Source: Streptomyces sp. V1I1
Lineage (GTDB): Bacteria; Actinomycetota; Actinomycetes; Streptomycetales; Streptomycetaceae
Assembly (NCBI RefSeq): GCF_030817355.1
Contig: NZ_JAUSZH010000001.1
Span: 1,488,001 to 1,552,000 of the forward strand
Direction: 5' to 3'
DNA: 64,000 nt
Shown here: one piece after another, positions 34,786 through 42,072 of the stretch
Layout: the number at the start of each line of letters is the position of its first letter
How positions within the stretch are numbered: position 1 is the first letter of the stretch
Position numbers and translations under genes: made by a program
The notes under the pieces: model-generated
What the model saw: the letters and a program-made list of their open reading frames with translations, nothing else
The model's database searches: none
What the model was told of the DNA's origin: nothing

Positions 34786-34874
34786 CGGTCTTCGAGGACT
34801 CTCCATGGGCGCGTGAGATTGAGCTGCGCGACCCTGACGGCAACCGGCTGCGGATCGGCACGCCGACGGCATGA
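34786..34874 (+). pseudogene. VOC/glyoxalase-family C-terminal fragment
   Basis: The frame continues from the transposase into AVFEDSPWAREIELRDPDGN then RLRIGTPTA and a stop. E(L/F)RDPDGN with a preceding PW is the usual end of glyoxalase/bleomycin-resistance fold proteins. The N-terminal part is gone. Confidence 0.5.
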
Positions 34875-34925
34875 CACTCGCCGGCAGTGCGCGGCAGGGA
34901 AGCTGTGCTGGTGGCTGAGCGGGTA

Positions 34926-35098
34926 CGAAGCCGATCAGAGCGGAGGAGGCGCGGGTGCCGACGGCGATCGCGACAATCGCCTCGAGGATGTTGTAGGTGA
35001 TGGTGGCGGCGACCGGCGACCAGGATCCGTATGCGCCGGGTGAGCGCGGCCCGGCGGCTAGGGGGCGGCGCGAGGGGCACGGATGTCGGCGCGGTCAT
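34926..35098 (-). pseudogene. Cation diffusion facilitator N-terminal fragment, frameshifted
   Basis: From the ATG at 35098 the minus strand reads MTAPTSVPLAPPPSRRAALT then RRIRILVA, and after a frame change TITYNILEAIVAIAVGTRAS and SALIGF. This is the first membrane segment of CDF-type metal transporters. The frame is broken by a direct duplication of GGTCGCC (CTGGTCGCC followed by GGTCGCC). It is truncated after the first helix near 34926. Confidence 0.6.
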
Positions 35099-35147
35099 CA
35101 GCAGCAGACCTGGCGCCGAGGTGTTCGCCGATCAACGTCCGGGAGTG

Positions 35148-35285
35148 TCAGGCAGCACTCACCCGGCGTACGACCTGGTCGACGGCCGCGTCCGCTTGGC
35201 CGGACAGGTCTTTGGTGACGGCGACGACGGCATCCAGCAGGGCGAGTTCGTCGTCGCTACTGGCGCGGGCGCAGCCCCGCTCCAC
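35148..35285 (-). other. Possible small ORF or gene remnant
   Basis: A 45-codon minus frame from a GTG at 35285 reads VERGCARASSDDELALLDAV followed by VAVTKDLSGQADAAVDQVV and ends RRVSAA. It has protein-like composition and stops 50 bp before the CDF fragment start. No family is recognised. The remaining 90 bp up to the RNase J gene must hold that gene's promoter. Confidence 0.3.
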
Positions 35286-35375
35286 CCCGCTGACCGCCGC
35301 AGCCGCGCCGTGTTGAACCGGCTGGTTGGGGCAGCCAGTGGATCACCTCGGCAGACTCTCCGGTAACGTCAGAAT

Positions 35376-37061
35376 ATGAGTCATCCGCATCCCGAACTGA
35401 AAGCCGCCCCTCCCCTGTCTGAAGGAGGGCTGAGGGTCGTCGCCCTGGGCGGTCTGGGTGAGATCGGCCGCAACATGACCGTCTTCGAGCATGCCGGCAA
35501 GCTGCTCATCGTCGACTGCGGCGTGCTGTTCCCCGAAGAGACCCAGCCCGGCGTGGACGTGATCCTGCCGGACTTCACCTCGATCCGTGATCGCCTGGAC
35601 GACATCGTGGCCGTGGTGCTCACCCACGGCCACGAGGACCACATCGGTGGCGTGCCGTATCTGCTGCGAGAGCGCTCCGACATCCCTGTCGTGGGCTCGA
35701 AGCTGACACTGGCGTTCCTGGAGGCCAAGCTCAAAGAGCACGGAATCCGGCCGCGCGCGGTGCGGGTACGTGAGGGCGACCGGCGCGGCTTCGGCCCCTT
35801 CGACTGCGAATTCGTGGCGGTCAACCACTCCATCCCGGACGGTCTCGCGGTCGCGATCCGCACCGGGGCCGGGCTGGTGCTGCACACTGGTGACTTCAAG
35901 ATGGACCAGTTCCCGCTGGACGACCGCATCACCGACTTGCGCGCCTTCGCCCGCCTCGGCGAGGAAGGCGTCGATCTTTTCCTCACCGACTCCACCAACG
36001 CCGAGGTCCCTGGCTTCACCACCTCCGAGCGCGACCTGAACCCGGCGATCGAGCAGGTGATGCGTACCGCCCCGCGCCGGGTGATCGTCTCCAGTTTCGC
36101 CAGCCATGTGCACCGCATCCAGCAGGTCTTGGACGCCGCGCACCAGCACGGCCGCAAGGTCGCCTTCGTGGGCCGCTCCATGGTCCGCAACATGGGCATC
36201 GCCCGCGACCTCGGGTACCTGAAGGTTCCCAGCGGCCTGGTCGTGAGTATCAAGGAAATGGAGAAGCTGGCGGACCACAAGATCACCCTGGTGTGCACCG
36301 GATCCCAGGGCGAGCCGATGGCGGCTCTGTCTCGGATGGCCAACCGCGACCATGTGATCCGCATCGGCAAGGGCGACACCGTCCTGCTCGCCAGCTCCCT
36401 GATCCCCGGCAACGAGAACGCCATCTACCGGGTGATCAACGGGCTGACCCGATGGGGCGCCCATGTCGTCCACAAGGGCAACGCCAAGGTGCACGTCTCC
36501 GGGCACGCCAGCGCCGGTGAACTCGTGTACTGCTACAACATCGTCAAGCCCCGCAATGTCATGCCCGTGCACGGCGAATGGCGCCACCTGCGGGCCAACG
36601 CCGACCTGGCCATCCGTACGGGGGTCGATCCCGAGCGGGTGGTCATCGCCGAGGACGGCGTCGTCGTCGACCTCGTGGAGGGGCGTGCGTCGATCACCGG
36701 CAAGGTGCCCGCGGGCAACGTCTACGTGGACGGCATGGAGGTCGGCGGCGCCACCGAGGCGTCCCTGAAGGACCGCGTCACTCTCGCGGAGGAAGGCGTG
36801 GTCACCGTAGTGGCGATCGTCGATGCCGACACGGGCGCCCTTGCCGAGACTCCCGACTTCCTGGCCCGCGGGTTCGTCCACGACGACACCACCTTCGAAC
36901 CGGTCATCCCTGTCATCGAGAAGACTCTGGCGACCGCAGCCCAGGAAGGCGTCGGCGACGCACACCAGCTGGAACAGCTCATCGCCCGTGCCGTGGCGAA
37001 CTGGGCCTTCCGTACCCACCGCCGCAGGCCCCTCATCATCCCCGTCATCATCGACGCCTGA
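35376..37061 (+). CDS. Ribonuclease J, second-copy type, in the island
   Basis: A full-length (561-residue) RNase J: a beta-CASP metallo-beta-lactamase nuclease with 5'-3' exo- and endonuclease activity. Motifs in order: LGGLGEIGRNM, the metal site THGHEDHIGG at 83-92, NHSIPDGLAV, TGDFKMDQ, DSTNAEVPG, VIVSSFASHVHRIQQ, VFVGRSM-type FVGRSMVRNM, CTGSQGEPMAAL, NGLTRWGAHVVHKG, VSGHASAGE, and PVHGEWRHLRANA. It has no frameshift and high GC3. The ATG at 35376 starts MSHPHPELKAAPPL, like the housekeeping actinobacterial enzyme as I remember it, but the body differs at many sites, so I take it as a diverged paralogue. Normal RNase J context (dapA) is absent. A spermidine-synthase-like gene follows 140 bp later. 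Maintenance amid so much debris suggests a function. Confidence 0.9.
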   Translation: MSHPHPELKAAPPLSEGGLRVVALGGLGEIGRNMTVFEHAGKLLIVDCGVLFPEETQPGVDVILPDFTSIRDRLDDIVAVVLTHGHEDHIGGVPYLLRERSDIPVVGSKLTLAFLEAKLKEHGIRPRAVRVREGDRRGFGPFDCEFVAVNHSIPDGLAVAIRTGAGLVLHTGDFKMDQFPLDDRITDLRAFARLGEEGVDLFLTDSTNAEVPGFTTSERDLNPAIEQVMRTAPRRVIVSSFASHVHRIQQVLDAAHQHGRKVAFVGRSMVRNMGIARDLGYLKVPSGLVVSIKEMEKLADHKITLVCTGSQGEPMAALSRMANRDHVIRIGKGDTVLLASSLIPGNENAIYRVINGLTRWGAHVVHKGNAKVHVSGHASAGELVYCYNIVKPRNVMPVHGEWRHLRANADLAIRTGVDPERVVIAEDGVVVDLVEGRASITGKVPAGNVYVDGMEVGGATEASLKDRVTLAEEGVVTVVAIVDADTGALAETPDFLARGFVHDDTTFEPVIPVIEKTLATAAQEGVGDAHQLEQLIARAVANWAFRTHRRRPLIIPVIIDA

Positions 37062-37201
37062 CCGGCGGCCCCCTTGCCCTCTCCTGCCCTGCCCTGCCCT
37101 GGCGGCAGCAGGGACGGTTTCGCGCCTGCGTCCACACCTGCGCAGAGCGGCGTTCCAGGCACCGACTTCGGGCACCGACGGCGCGTCAGAAAGGTAAACG
37201 G

Positions 37202-37930
37202 ATGAGCGCGCGTTTCGAGGAGATCGACTGGCGCCCGACAGCGATGGGCGACATCAGCCTGCGGCGCCGACGCGACCCGGCATCGGACACCGATGTATAC
37301 GAGGTGAAGCTCGGCGACGAGTTCTTGATGTCCAGCCTCTTCACAACCGGCGAGATCGCGCTTGCGGAACTCGGACTGGCGAAACTGCCCTGCGCCGAAC
37401 TGGACATTGCCGTCGGCGGACTCGGACTCGGGTACACCGCCGAGGCTGTGCTGGACGACCCCCGAGTGCGCTCGCTGACCGTGATCGAAACGCTCGCCGA
37501 AGTCATCGACTGGCATCAGCGGGGCCTGGTCCCTCTCGGCGCCCGGCTAACTTCGGACGCCCGCTGCCGCCTGGTTCAAGGCGACTTCTTCGCGATGGCG
37601 GCCGATTCGTGCGGTCTGGACCCGAGGGAGCCGGGCCGCCGCTTCCACGCCATTCTGCTGGATGTCGACCATTCGCCGCGCCATGTGCTCCACCCGCGCC
37701 ACGCGGCGCTCTACCAGCCTGCCGGGCTACGCGCTCTCACCGAACGCCTGCACCCCAACGGGGCCTTCGCCCTGTGGTCGAACGACCCGCCAGACAAACA
37801 GTTCACCTCCGCACTCACAGAGGTCTTCCCGCAATCAGCGGTCCATCTCGTCGACTTCGACAATCCCCTGCAAGGAGGCACCTCGACCAACACCGTCTAC
37901 GTGGCCAGGACAGAACCAGGCCCGCCGTAG
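37202..37930 (+). CDS. Spermidine-synthase-like / class I methyltransferase-fold protein
   Basis: The 242-residue protein has a polyamine-synthase/SAM-binding fold. Visible features are DISLRRRRDPASDTDVYEVKLG, LDIAVGGLGLGYTAEAVL (cofactor loop), VIETLAEVIDWHQ (acidic end of strand 2), RLVQGDFFAMA, AILLDVDHSP (active-site acidic region), and a C-terminal GGTSTNTVYVAR. In spermidine synthases the catalytic Asp lies in a DDHA-like site; the LLDVDHSP here resembles the non-canonical actinobacterial relatives. So it could be an aminopropyltransferase or a methyltransferase. The ATG at 37202 follows AAAGGTAAACGG. It lies after the RNase J gene on the same strand and may be co-transcribed with it. 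Confidence 0.72.
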   Translation: MSARFEEIDWRPTAMGDISLRRRRDPASDTDVYEVKLGDEFLMSSLFTTGEIALAELGLAKLPCAELDIAVGGLGLGYTAEAVLDDPRVRSLTVIETLAEVIDWHQRGLVPLGARLTSDARCRLVQGDFFAMAADSCGLDPREPGRRFHAILLDVDHSPRHVLHPRHAALYQPAGLRALTERLHPNGAFALWSNDPPDKQFTSALTEVFPQSAVHLVDFDNPLQGGTSTNTVYVARTEPGPP

Positions 37931-38089
37931 GCAAACAGTTCGGCCAGCCCCGGGTCGGTCATCGCCATCACCGCGTACCAGGGCCGCATCAGGTGGAAGG
38001 TGCGGCCAGCCTCGTCCGGAAGCAGCGCCTCGACGACGGCGACCAGGACGGCTGCGGCCCGCGCCGCTGAGGTGAGGCGAACTGGACCC
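37931..38089 (-). other. Unassigned coding-like remnant
   Basis: One minus frame reads TSAARAAAVLVAVVEALLPD then EAGRTFHLMRPWYAVMAMTD and PGLAELFAYGG. It looks like the C-terminal part of an unknown protein and runs into the end of the spermidine-synthase-like gene. No family is assigned. Confidence 0.35.
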
Positions 38090-38230
38090 TAAGGGTGTCC
38101 CGAGCAGGAGGACCAGGGTCTGCAGATTCTCGGTCACGGAGACGCACAGCCTCCACGGGCCGATGACGAGGCTGTCCTCGTTCCGGTCGCGAAGCAGCCC
38201 CGGATGGCTCAGCGCACTCACAGCGACGCA
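38090..38230 (-). pseudogene. PP2C-type phosphatase N-terminal fragment
   Basis: The minus frame reads CVAVSALSHPGLLRDRNEDS then LVIGPWRLCVSVTENLQTLV and LLLGTPL. SHPG-x-x-R-x-x-NEDS with a following strand is the first PP2C motif (metal-binding Glu-Asp in NED). The rest, including the DGxGG motif, is absent after Gly-Thr-Pro-Leu. Confidence 0.6.
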
Positions 38231-38762
38231 CGGCATGAAGCGCCACCACATCCCCGTACCCCGTACCGGACGCACCAGCGGGCCGGGCTTCCACTCCAAG
38301 TCTAGCGGTTCGCTATTGCTGCTGGTCAGGCGGGTAATTCTGAGGGCAGCGAGCTGACTGGCCGTCACGCGGGCCGATCTACGGCCGCGGAGGCGGGACC
38401 AAGTGCAGGTCTGCTCGGGTCCGTCGGGCGGAGCGCGCGAGGGCTTCGGTGGTTCTGACACAACTGAGTGACGAGGAGACGTTTGGCTAACCGGCGATCA
38501 TGGTCTATGTTGCGCTCGCCACCGGCGGGCTCCGGCCTCACCATCCCCGATGTGACCTCGATCAGGAGTCCACCCCGAAGGACCGACGTACAGGGTCATG
38601 CCATCGGGGACGAGCACTAAAGCTCATCCCATGAGGCACTTGAGGTTGCGGGCGCCGTGCACCACGAGGAAGTGCACGTGGTCACCAGAGACCGTATCGC
38701 CCGTACCCTTCGTGGTGTCTACGGCGTCATAGCGGGCGCCCAACCACTGGAGGCAACACCCC
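38231..38762. other. Gap upstream of the second rpoA
   Basis: About 530 bp without a gene I can support. A minus-strand stretch near 38630-38690 (HVHFLVVHGARNLKCLMG) looks like an end fragment of an unidentified protein. The last ~20 bp, CACTGGAGGCAACACCCC before the GTG, hold a strong GGAGG ribosome-binding site. From memory this leader resembles that of the native rpoA. The promoter has not been identified. Confidence 0.45.
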
Positions 38763-39779
38763 GTGCTGATTGCTCAGCGTCCGTCCCTGACCGAAGAGGT
38801 CGTCGACGAGTTCCGCTCCCGGTTCGTGATCGAGCCGCTGGAGCCGGGCTTCGGCTACACCCTCGGCAACTCCCTGCGTCGTACGCTCCTCTCCTCGATC
38901 CCGGGTGCGGCGGTCACGTCCATCCGCGTCGACGGCGTTCTGCACGAGTTCACCACCGTGCCGGGCGTCAAGGAGGACGTCACCGACCTGATCCTCAACA
39001 TCAAGCAGCTGGTCGTCTCCTCGGAGCAGGACGAGCCGGTCGTGATGTACCTGCGCAAGCAGGGCCCGGGTCTTGTCACCGCCGCCGACATCGCGCCCCC
39101 GGCCGGTGTCGAGGTGCACAACCCCGACCTCGTCCTCGCCACGCTCAACGGCAAGGGCAAGCTGGAGATGGAGCTGACCGTCGAGCGCGGTCGCGGTTAC
39201 GTCTCCGCCGTGCAGAACAAACAGGTGGGCCAGGAGATCGGGCGCATCCCGGTCGACTCGATCTACTCGCCGGTGCTGAAGGTCACGTACAAGGTCGAGG
39301 CGACCCGTGTCGAGCAGCGCACCGACTTCGACAAGCTGATCGTCGACGTCGAGACCAAGCAGGCGATGCGTCCTCGTGACGCCATGGCGTCGGCCGGTAA
39401 GACCCTGGTCGAGCTGTTCGGTCTGGCCCGCGAGCTCAACATCGACGCCGAGGGCATCGACATGGGCCCGTCCCCGACGGACGCCGCCCTTGCCGCCGAC
39501 CTGGTGCTGCCGATCGAGGAGCTGGAGCTCACCGTCCGTTCGTACAACTGCCTCAAGCGCGAGGGCGTCCACTCCGTGGGTGAGCTCGTCGCCCGCTCCG
39601 AGGCCGACCTGCTGGACATCCGCAACTTCGGTGCGAAGTCCATCGATGAGGTCAAGGCGAAGCTGGCCGGCATGGGCCTGGGCCTCAAGGACAGCCCGCC
39701 CGGATTCGACCCGACCGCCGCCGCACTCGGCGCGGACGACGACGCGGACGCGGGTTTCGTGGAGACCGAGCAATACTGA
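38763..39779 (+). CDS. rpoA: DNA-directed RNA polymerase alpha subunit, orphan copy in the island
   Basis: A complete 338-residue alpha subunit. The N-terminal assembly domain has [24 protein letters not shown] (dimerisation), [22 protein letters not shown] and [11 protein letters not shown]. The flexible linker and C-terminal domain follow, with [23 protein letters not shown], the DNA/activator-binding region and [16 protein letters not shown]. The acidic tail ends [14 protein letters not shown]. The GTG at 38763 follows GGAGG. Sequence and length look like the housekeeping Streptomyces protein with few changes, and no residue known to be essential seems altered. The normal context (rpsM-rpsK-rpsD upstream, rplQ downstream) is absent: a PP2C fragment lies upstream and an integrase fragment 8 bp downstream. 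It is therefore almost surely a second copy, unless the usual one was lost. Confidence 0.9.
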   Translation: MLIAQRPSLTEEVVDEFRSRFVIEPLEPGFGYTLGNSLRRTLLSSIPGAAVTSIRVDGVLHEFTTVPGVKEDVTDLILNIKQLVVSSEQDEPVVMYLRKQGPGLVTAADIAPPAGVEVHNPDLVLATLNGKGKLEMELTVERGRGYVSAVQNKQVGQEIGRIPVDSIYSPVLKVTYKVEATRVEQRTDFDKLIVDVETKQAMRPRDAMASAGKTLVELFGLARELNIDAEGIDMGPSPTDAALAADLVLPIEELELTVRSYNCLKREGVHSVGELVARSEADLLDIRNFGAKSIDEVKAKLAGMGLGLKDSPPGFDPTAAALGADDDADAGFVETEQY

Positions 39780-39786
39780 ACGCTGC

Positions 39787-39880
39787 GCTGCGCCGGTCAT
39801 AGAGACACCTCGCGTACAGGGACAGGAGAACCTCCACGCTGTTCCCTGCCCGCTGGGCGACCTCGGCCGGGTCCGCGCCC
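39787..39880 (-). pseudogene. Integrase C-terminal fragment
   Basis: The minus frame reads GADPAEVAQRAGNSVEVLLS then LYARCLYDRRS, the conserved tail of actinobacterial tyrosine recombinases (AG-x-S-V-x-V-L-x-x-YA-x-CL). Only this end is left, starting 8 bp after the rpoA stop. It cannot join the fragment at 34140-34323 by a simple insertion, since the order is reversed. Confidence 0.55.
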
Positions 39881-40035
39881 GCGCACAAACCCTGGCGAAG
39901 GCAGCCGGCGACAAAGCGGCGCAGCTCCGCCACTTCACGCACGACCCGCTGCTCGGCCAGCCGCGGTCGCCGGCTTCTGGGCTTGCCTGCTGTGCCCGTC
40001 ACCCCAGCTGGTCTGGCGCAAGGCGACCCCGGCCG

Positions 40036-40215
40036 GGGTTCCCCGCCGTCCTCGGCCACACCGCCCAGGTCACCTCCCCATGCCGGGCCACCGGGGACCC
40101 GGTCCGCCTCACCGCGACGCCCGACGGACCCACGAACGTGGAGCCGGCCACCGCCGTGGTCTCCATCGTCACCCCCGACGCGCCCACCACGGTCCGTGCG
40201 TCCTTCTGCAACCAA
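40036..40215 (+). pseudogene. Alkylmercury lyase (MerB)-family internal fragment
   Basis: The + frame reads GFPAVLGHTAQVTSPCRATG then DPVRLTATPDGPTNVEPATA and VVSIVTPDAPTTVRASFCNQ. The two Cys contexts, SPCRATG and SFCNQ, match the MerB/organomercurial-lyase fold, where Cys pairs bind the organomercurial. The start and end are missing. No mer regulator or reductase is nearby. Confidence 0.6.
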
Positions 40216-40512
40216 TGCCGACACCTGTGCTGCGATGGCGGCCGCCTCGTGCGGGGCCAGGGTGCCGCGCATCGACCGCTCCTGGGCCAGGCTCCAGCCG
40301 TCGACGAGCTCCATGACCAGGTAGAGCCGGCCGTGGAGGGAGCCGAAGTCGTACACGCCCACGACGTTCGGATGGTTGAGACGGGCCGCGGTCTGTGCCT
40401 CCAGCCGGAACCGCTCGATGTCCGTCGCCTCGTCCGTTCTCAGGAGCTTGACCGCGACGGGGCGCCCGAGAACCTGGTCAGTCGCTCGCCACACCTCGCC
40501 CATCGCGCCGCG
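40207..40512 (-). pseudogene. Ser/Thr protein kinase N-lobe fragment
   Basis: Minus-strand residues include GRGAMGEVWRATDQVLGRPV (Gly-rich loop), AVKLL (Lys), RLNHPNVVGVYDFG and LVMELVDGWSLAQ (hinge). This is the N-lobe of a Hanks-type kinase. The catalytic HRDxKPxN and DFG parts are absent. The fragment is fused in frame to an IS110 piece upstream within the shared LLDVVG. Confidence 0.65.
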
Positions 40513-40795
40513 TCCCACCACGTCGAGCAGCTGCGGGGCATGACCTTCCACGAGCCGGGCCAGACGAGCGTCCACTTCCCGGATCTGCTCGGAGAGCTGG
40601 CCGATCCGGTGAGCCAGCAGACCCAGCGTGATCCGAGTGGCCTGCAGCACCCACTCCTCGCCGACCGCTTCATGTTCTCGAGCACTCAGTACACGCACGC
40701 CCAGCCCGCAGGCTGGTGAAGACGATGCGATGCAGCGCGGCGTTGTCCTGACGGTCGCCGCCGCCCTTGAGGCGACGGAACTGCCGGCGTCCCGA
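40513..40795 (-). pseudogene. Scrambled IS110-family transposase fragments
   Basis: Two pieces lie here on the minus strand. One (about 40513-40665) reads LLAHRIGQLSEQIREVDARL then ARLVEGHAPQLLDVVG, the middle of an IS110 transposase. The other (about 40709-40795, another frame) reads RRLKGGGDRQDNAALHRIVF, part of the C-terminal transposase_20 domain. The C-terminal piece comes before the middle piece, so the order is not that of a simple deleted copy. Confidence 0.55.
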
Positions 40796-40808
40796 GGAAC
40801 ACCGAGTC

Positions 40809-41593
40809 CTACGGCTTGCCGAACAGTGGGTCCAACAGGGCCGGCCCAGCCAGAATCCGCCATGCCGGCACCCGGACAGTCCGCTCCACGGGCTCAAACT
40901 TCGCCCCCGTACCACCGGAGGGCAGTCCAGTGAGCAAGTCGCCGCGCGCATGCATCAGCCGCAAATGTCGGGCCTGATCCTGGCCGTGCACGGGCCCAGG
41001 ATCAATGAGCACCGCCGTGTTCGCACCATCCACCGTGAACAGCAGGTCCACGCTGTGCCCGCCCACCATCGCTGCGCGCTCCAGTTCGGTGACTCCACGG
41101 AGACCGAGGTACTCCTGGAGCTGGTCCCCGAGCTCTTCACGCAATCCCGAAGGCGCCCGCATCCCGAAGGCCGCGTCCTGTTTCGTTTCGACCCCGCTCG
41201 CAGCACCGCCGCTCGCTCCGCGAGCAGCGCCGGCAACCCGGCCTGGCCCTGCCAGAAGGCGTGACTGCCCACCGTGATCAACTGCGACTTGGCCCGCGTG
41301 ACCGCCACATTCCACAGGTTGACCTGGCTCGCCACCCAGTGCGTCGTACGCGGAGGGGTGTTGCCGGTCGCTACCGGACTCAGCACCATCACGTCACGCT
41401 GCCCACCTTGGAAAGCGTGAACAGTGCCGACCCGCACCCGGTCGTCATCTGCCCATACGCATGCCAGCGCTTCCTTCTGGGCTCGGAACGGTGTGACCAC
41501 CCCGACCGTCGCATGGTCGGGCAGCCGCGCGAGCAGCTCGTCCACCGTCTCCCGCACTTGCTCGGCCTCCGCCGCATTGCGCCAGGACTGGCC
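40809..41593 (-). pseudogene. Superfamily 1 helicase C-terminal part, frameshifted
   Basis: The first frame contains VGVVTPFRAQKEALACVW, VGTVHAFQGGQRDVMVLSPV and NLWNVAVTRAKSQLITVG, which are helicase motifs IV-VI of Upf1/Dna2-like SF1 proteins (AAA_12). Near 41190 homology passes into another frame with QDAAFGMRAPSGLREELGDQ, YLGLRGVTELERAAMVGGHS and a nuclease-like VDLLFTVDGANTAVLIDPG, ending at 40809. The N-terminal half with the Walker A motif is missing and replaced by an IS30 fragment. Confidence 0.65.
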
Positions 41594-41617
41594 TCCTGCG
41601 CCGCGCGCGGATTCGCC

Positions 41618-41743
41618 ACCGACACGTCGGCTTGCCTCTCGGTTGGTCAGCCCCATCTGCACGAGCCGGAAGTATTCCTCCCGCTCGGCTCGGAGCTTCA
41701 CAGGCCCCTGAGCCTTGCGAACCTTACGGATCTCGAAGTCCAT
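41618..41743 (-). pseudogene. IS30-family transposase N-terminal fragment
   Basis: From an ATG at 41743 the minus strand reads MDFEIRKVRKAQGPVKLRAE then REEYFRLVQMGLTNREASRR and VG. This is the N-terminal HTH region of IS30 transposases. It runs in frame into the helicase fragment, giving one hybrid open frame of 262 codons that should not be taken as a real gene. Confidence 0.6.
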
Positions 41744-41922
41744 CGCACCCCTTGAGCTGGGGTGTTGCGACGACCACTAGAACCGAAGCATTCCGGCGGG
41801 GCTTCGTCGTCTCACGCGCTCTCACACGGACCTCACGGACTGTGCTGACTCCCCCGGACTATGATGCCCTGACCTGGCATCAAGCTCCCGTCCTGGATCG
41901 GCCGGACGCCCCTGGACGGTCG

Positions 41923-42036
41923 CTATGACATGTGCCAGGTGGTGCCGAGGGAGGGGCCGAGGATGAGCACGGGGGCGTCGTCCGGACCGTCGATCCGGTA
42001 CTGCAGGGTCTTCGGGGGCGTCTGCGTCTCACTCAC
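41923..42036 (-). pseudogene. Cut-off native 5' end of pcaL (37 codons)
   Basis: From the GTG at 42036 the frame reads VSETQTPPKTLQYRIDGPDD then APVLILGPSLGTTWHMS and a TAG at 41923. It aligns residue by residue with the start of the intact pcaL at 31440 up to Thr-Trp-His-Met, then stops at the boundary core. Its codons are of the normal G/C-ending type and it keeps the original upstream flank. This is the strongest evidence that the DNA between was inserted. Confidence 0.85.
41928..41937. repeat. Right boundary core repeat (attR-like) of the island
   Basis: ACATGTGCCA, the same as at 31338-31347. The next bases also agree largely (GTGGT after one mismatch), because both copies are in pcaL coding sequence. 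Confidence 0.65.
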
Positions 42037-42072
42037 CTGTCCCACGGTAATGAGTGGAGGTCCAGCCTCCGG

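Larger units (their letters stand above)
31338..41937. mobile_element. Decayed integrative island inserted in the 5' end of pcaL (~10.6 kb)
   Basis: Both ends carry ACATGTGCCA, about 10,590 bp apart. The left copy lies within the intact pcaL; the right copy ends a 37-codon remnant of another pcaL start facing the original upstream flank. The simplest reading is an element that integrated at this site and supplied a new, differently coded pcaL start. The cargo mixes fragments of transposases, a tyrosine recombinase, phage genes and unrelated genes with three intact + strand genes (RNase J, spermidine-synthase-like, RpoA). No complete integrase is present, so it should no longer move by itself. 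The limits are inferred from the repeat and the codon change. Confidence 0.75.

Noticed and set aside
39685..40863. 392-codon minus-strand frame that looks like a protein kinase
   Set aside because: It strings together transposase, kinase, antisense-MerB and integrase fragments and part of antisense rpoA. It is not one gene.
40955..41743. 262-codon frame that looks like a helicase with an N-terminal HTH
   Set aside because: The HTH is an IS30 transposase start, the helicase lacks its Walker A half, and the tail is out of frame.
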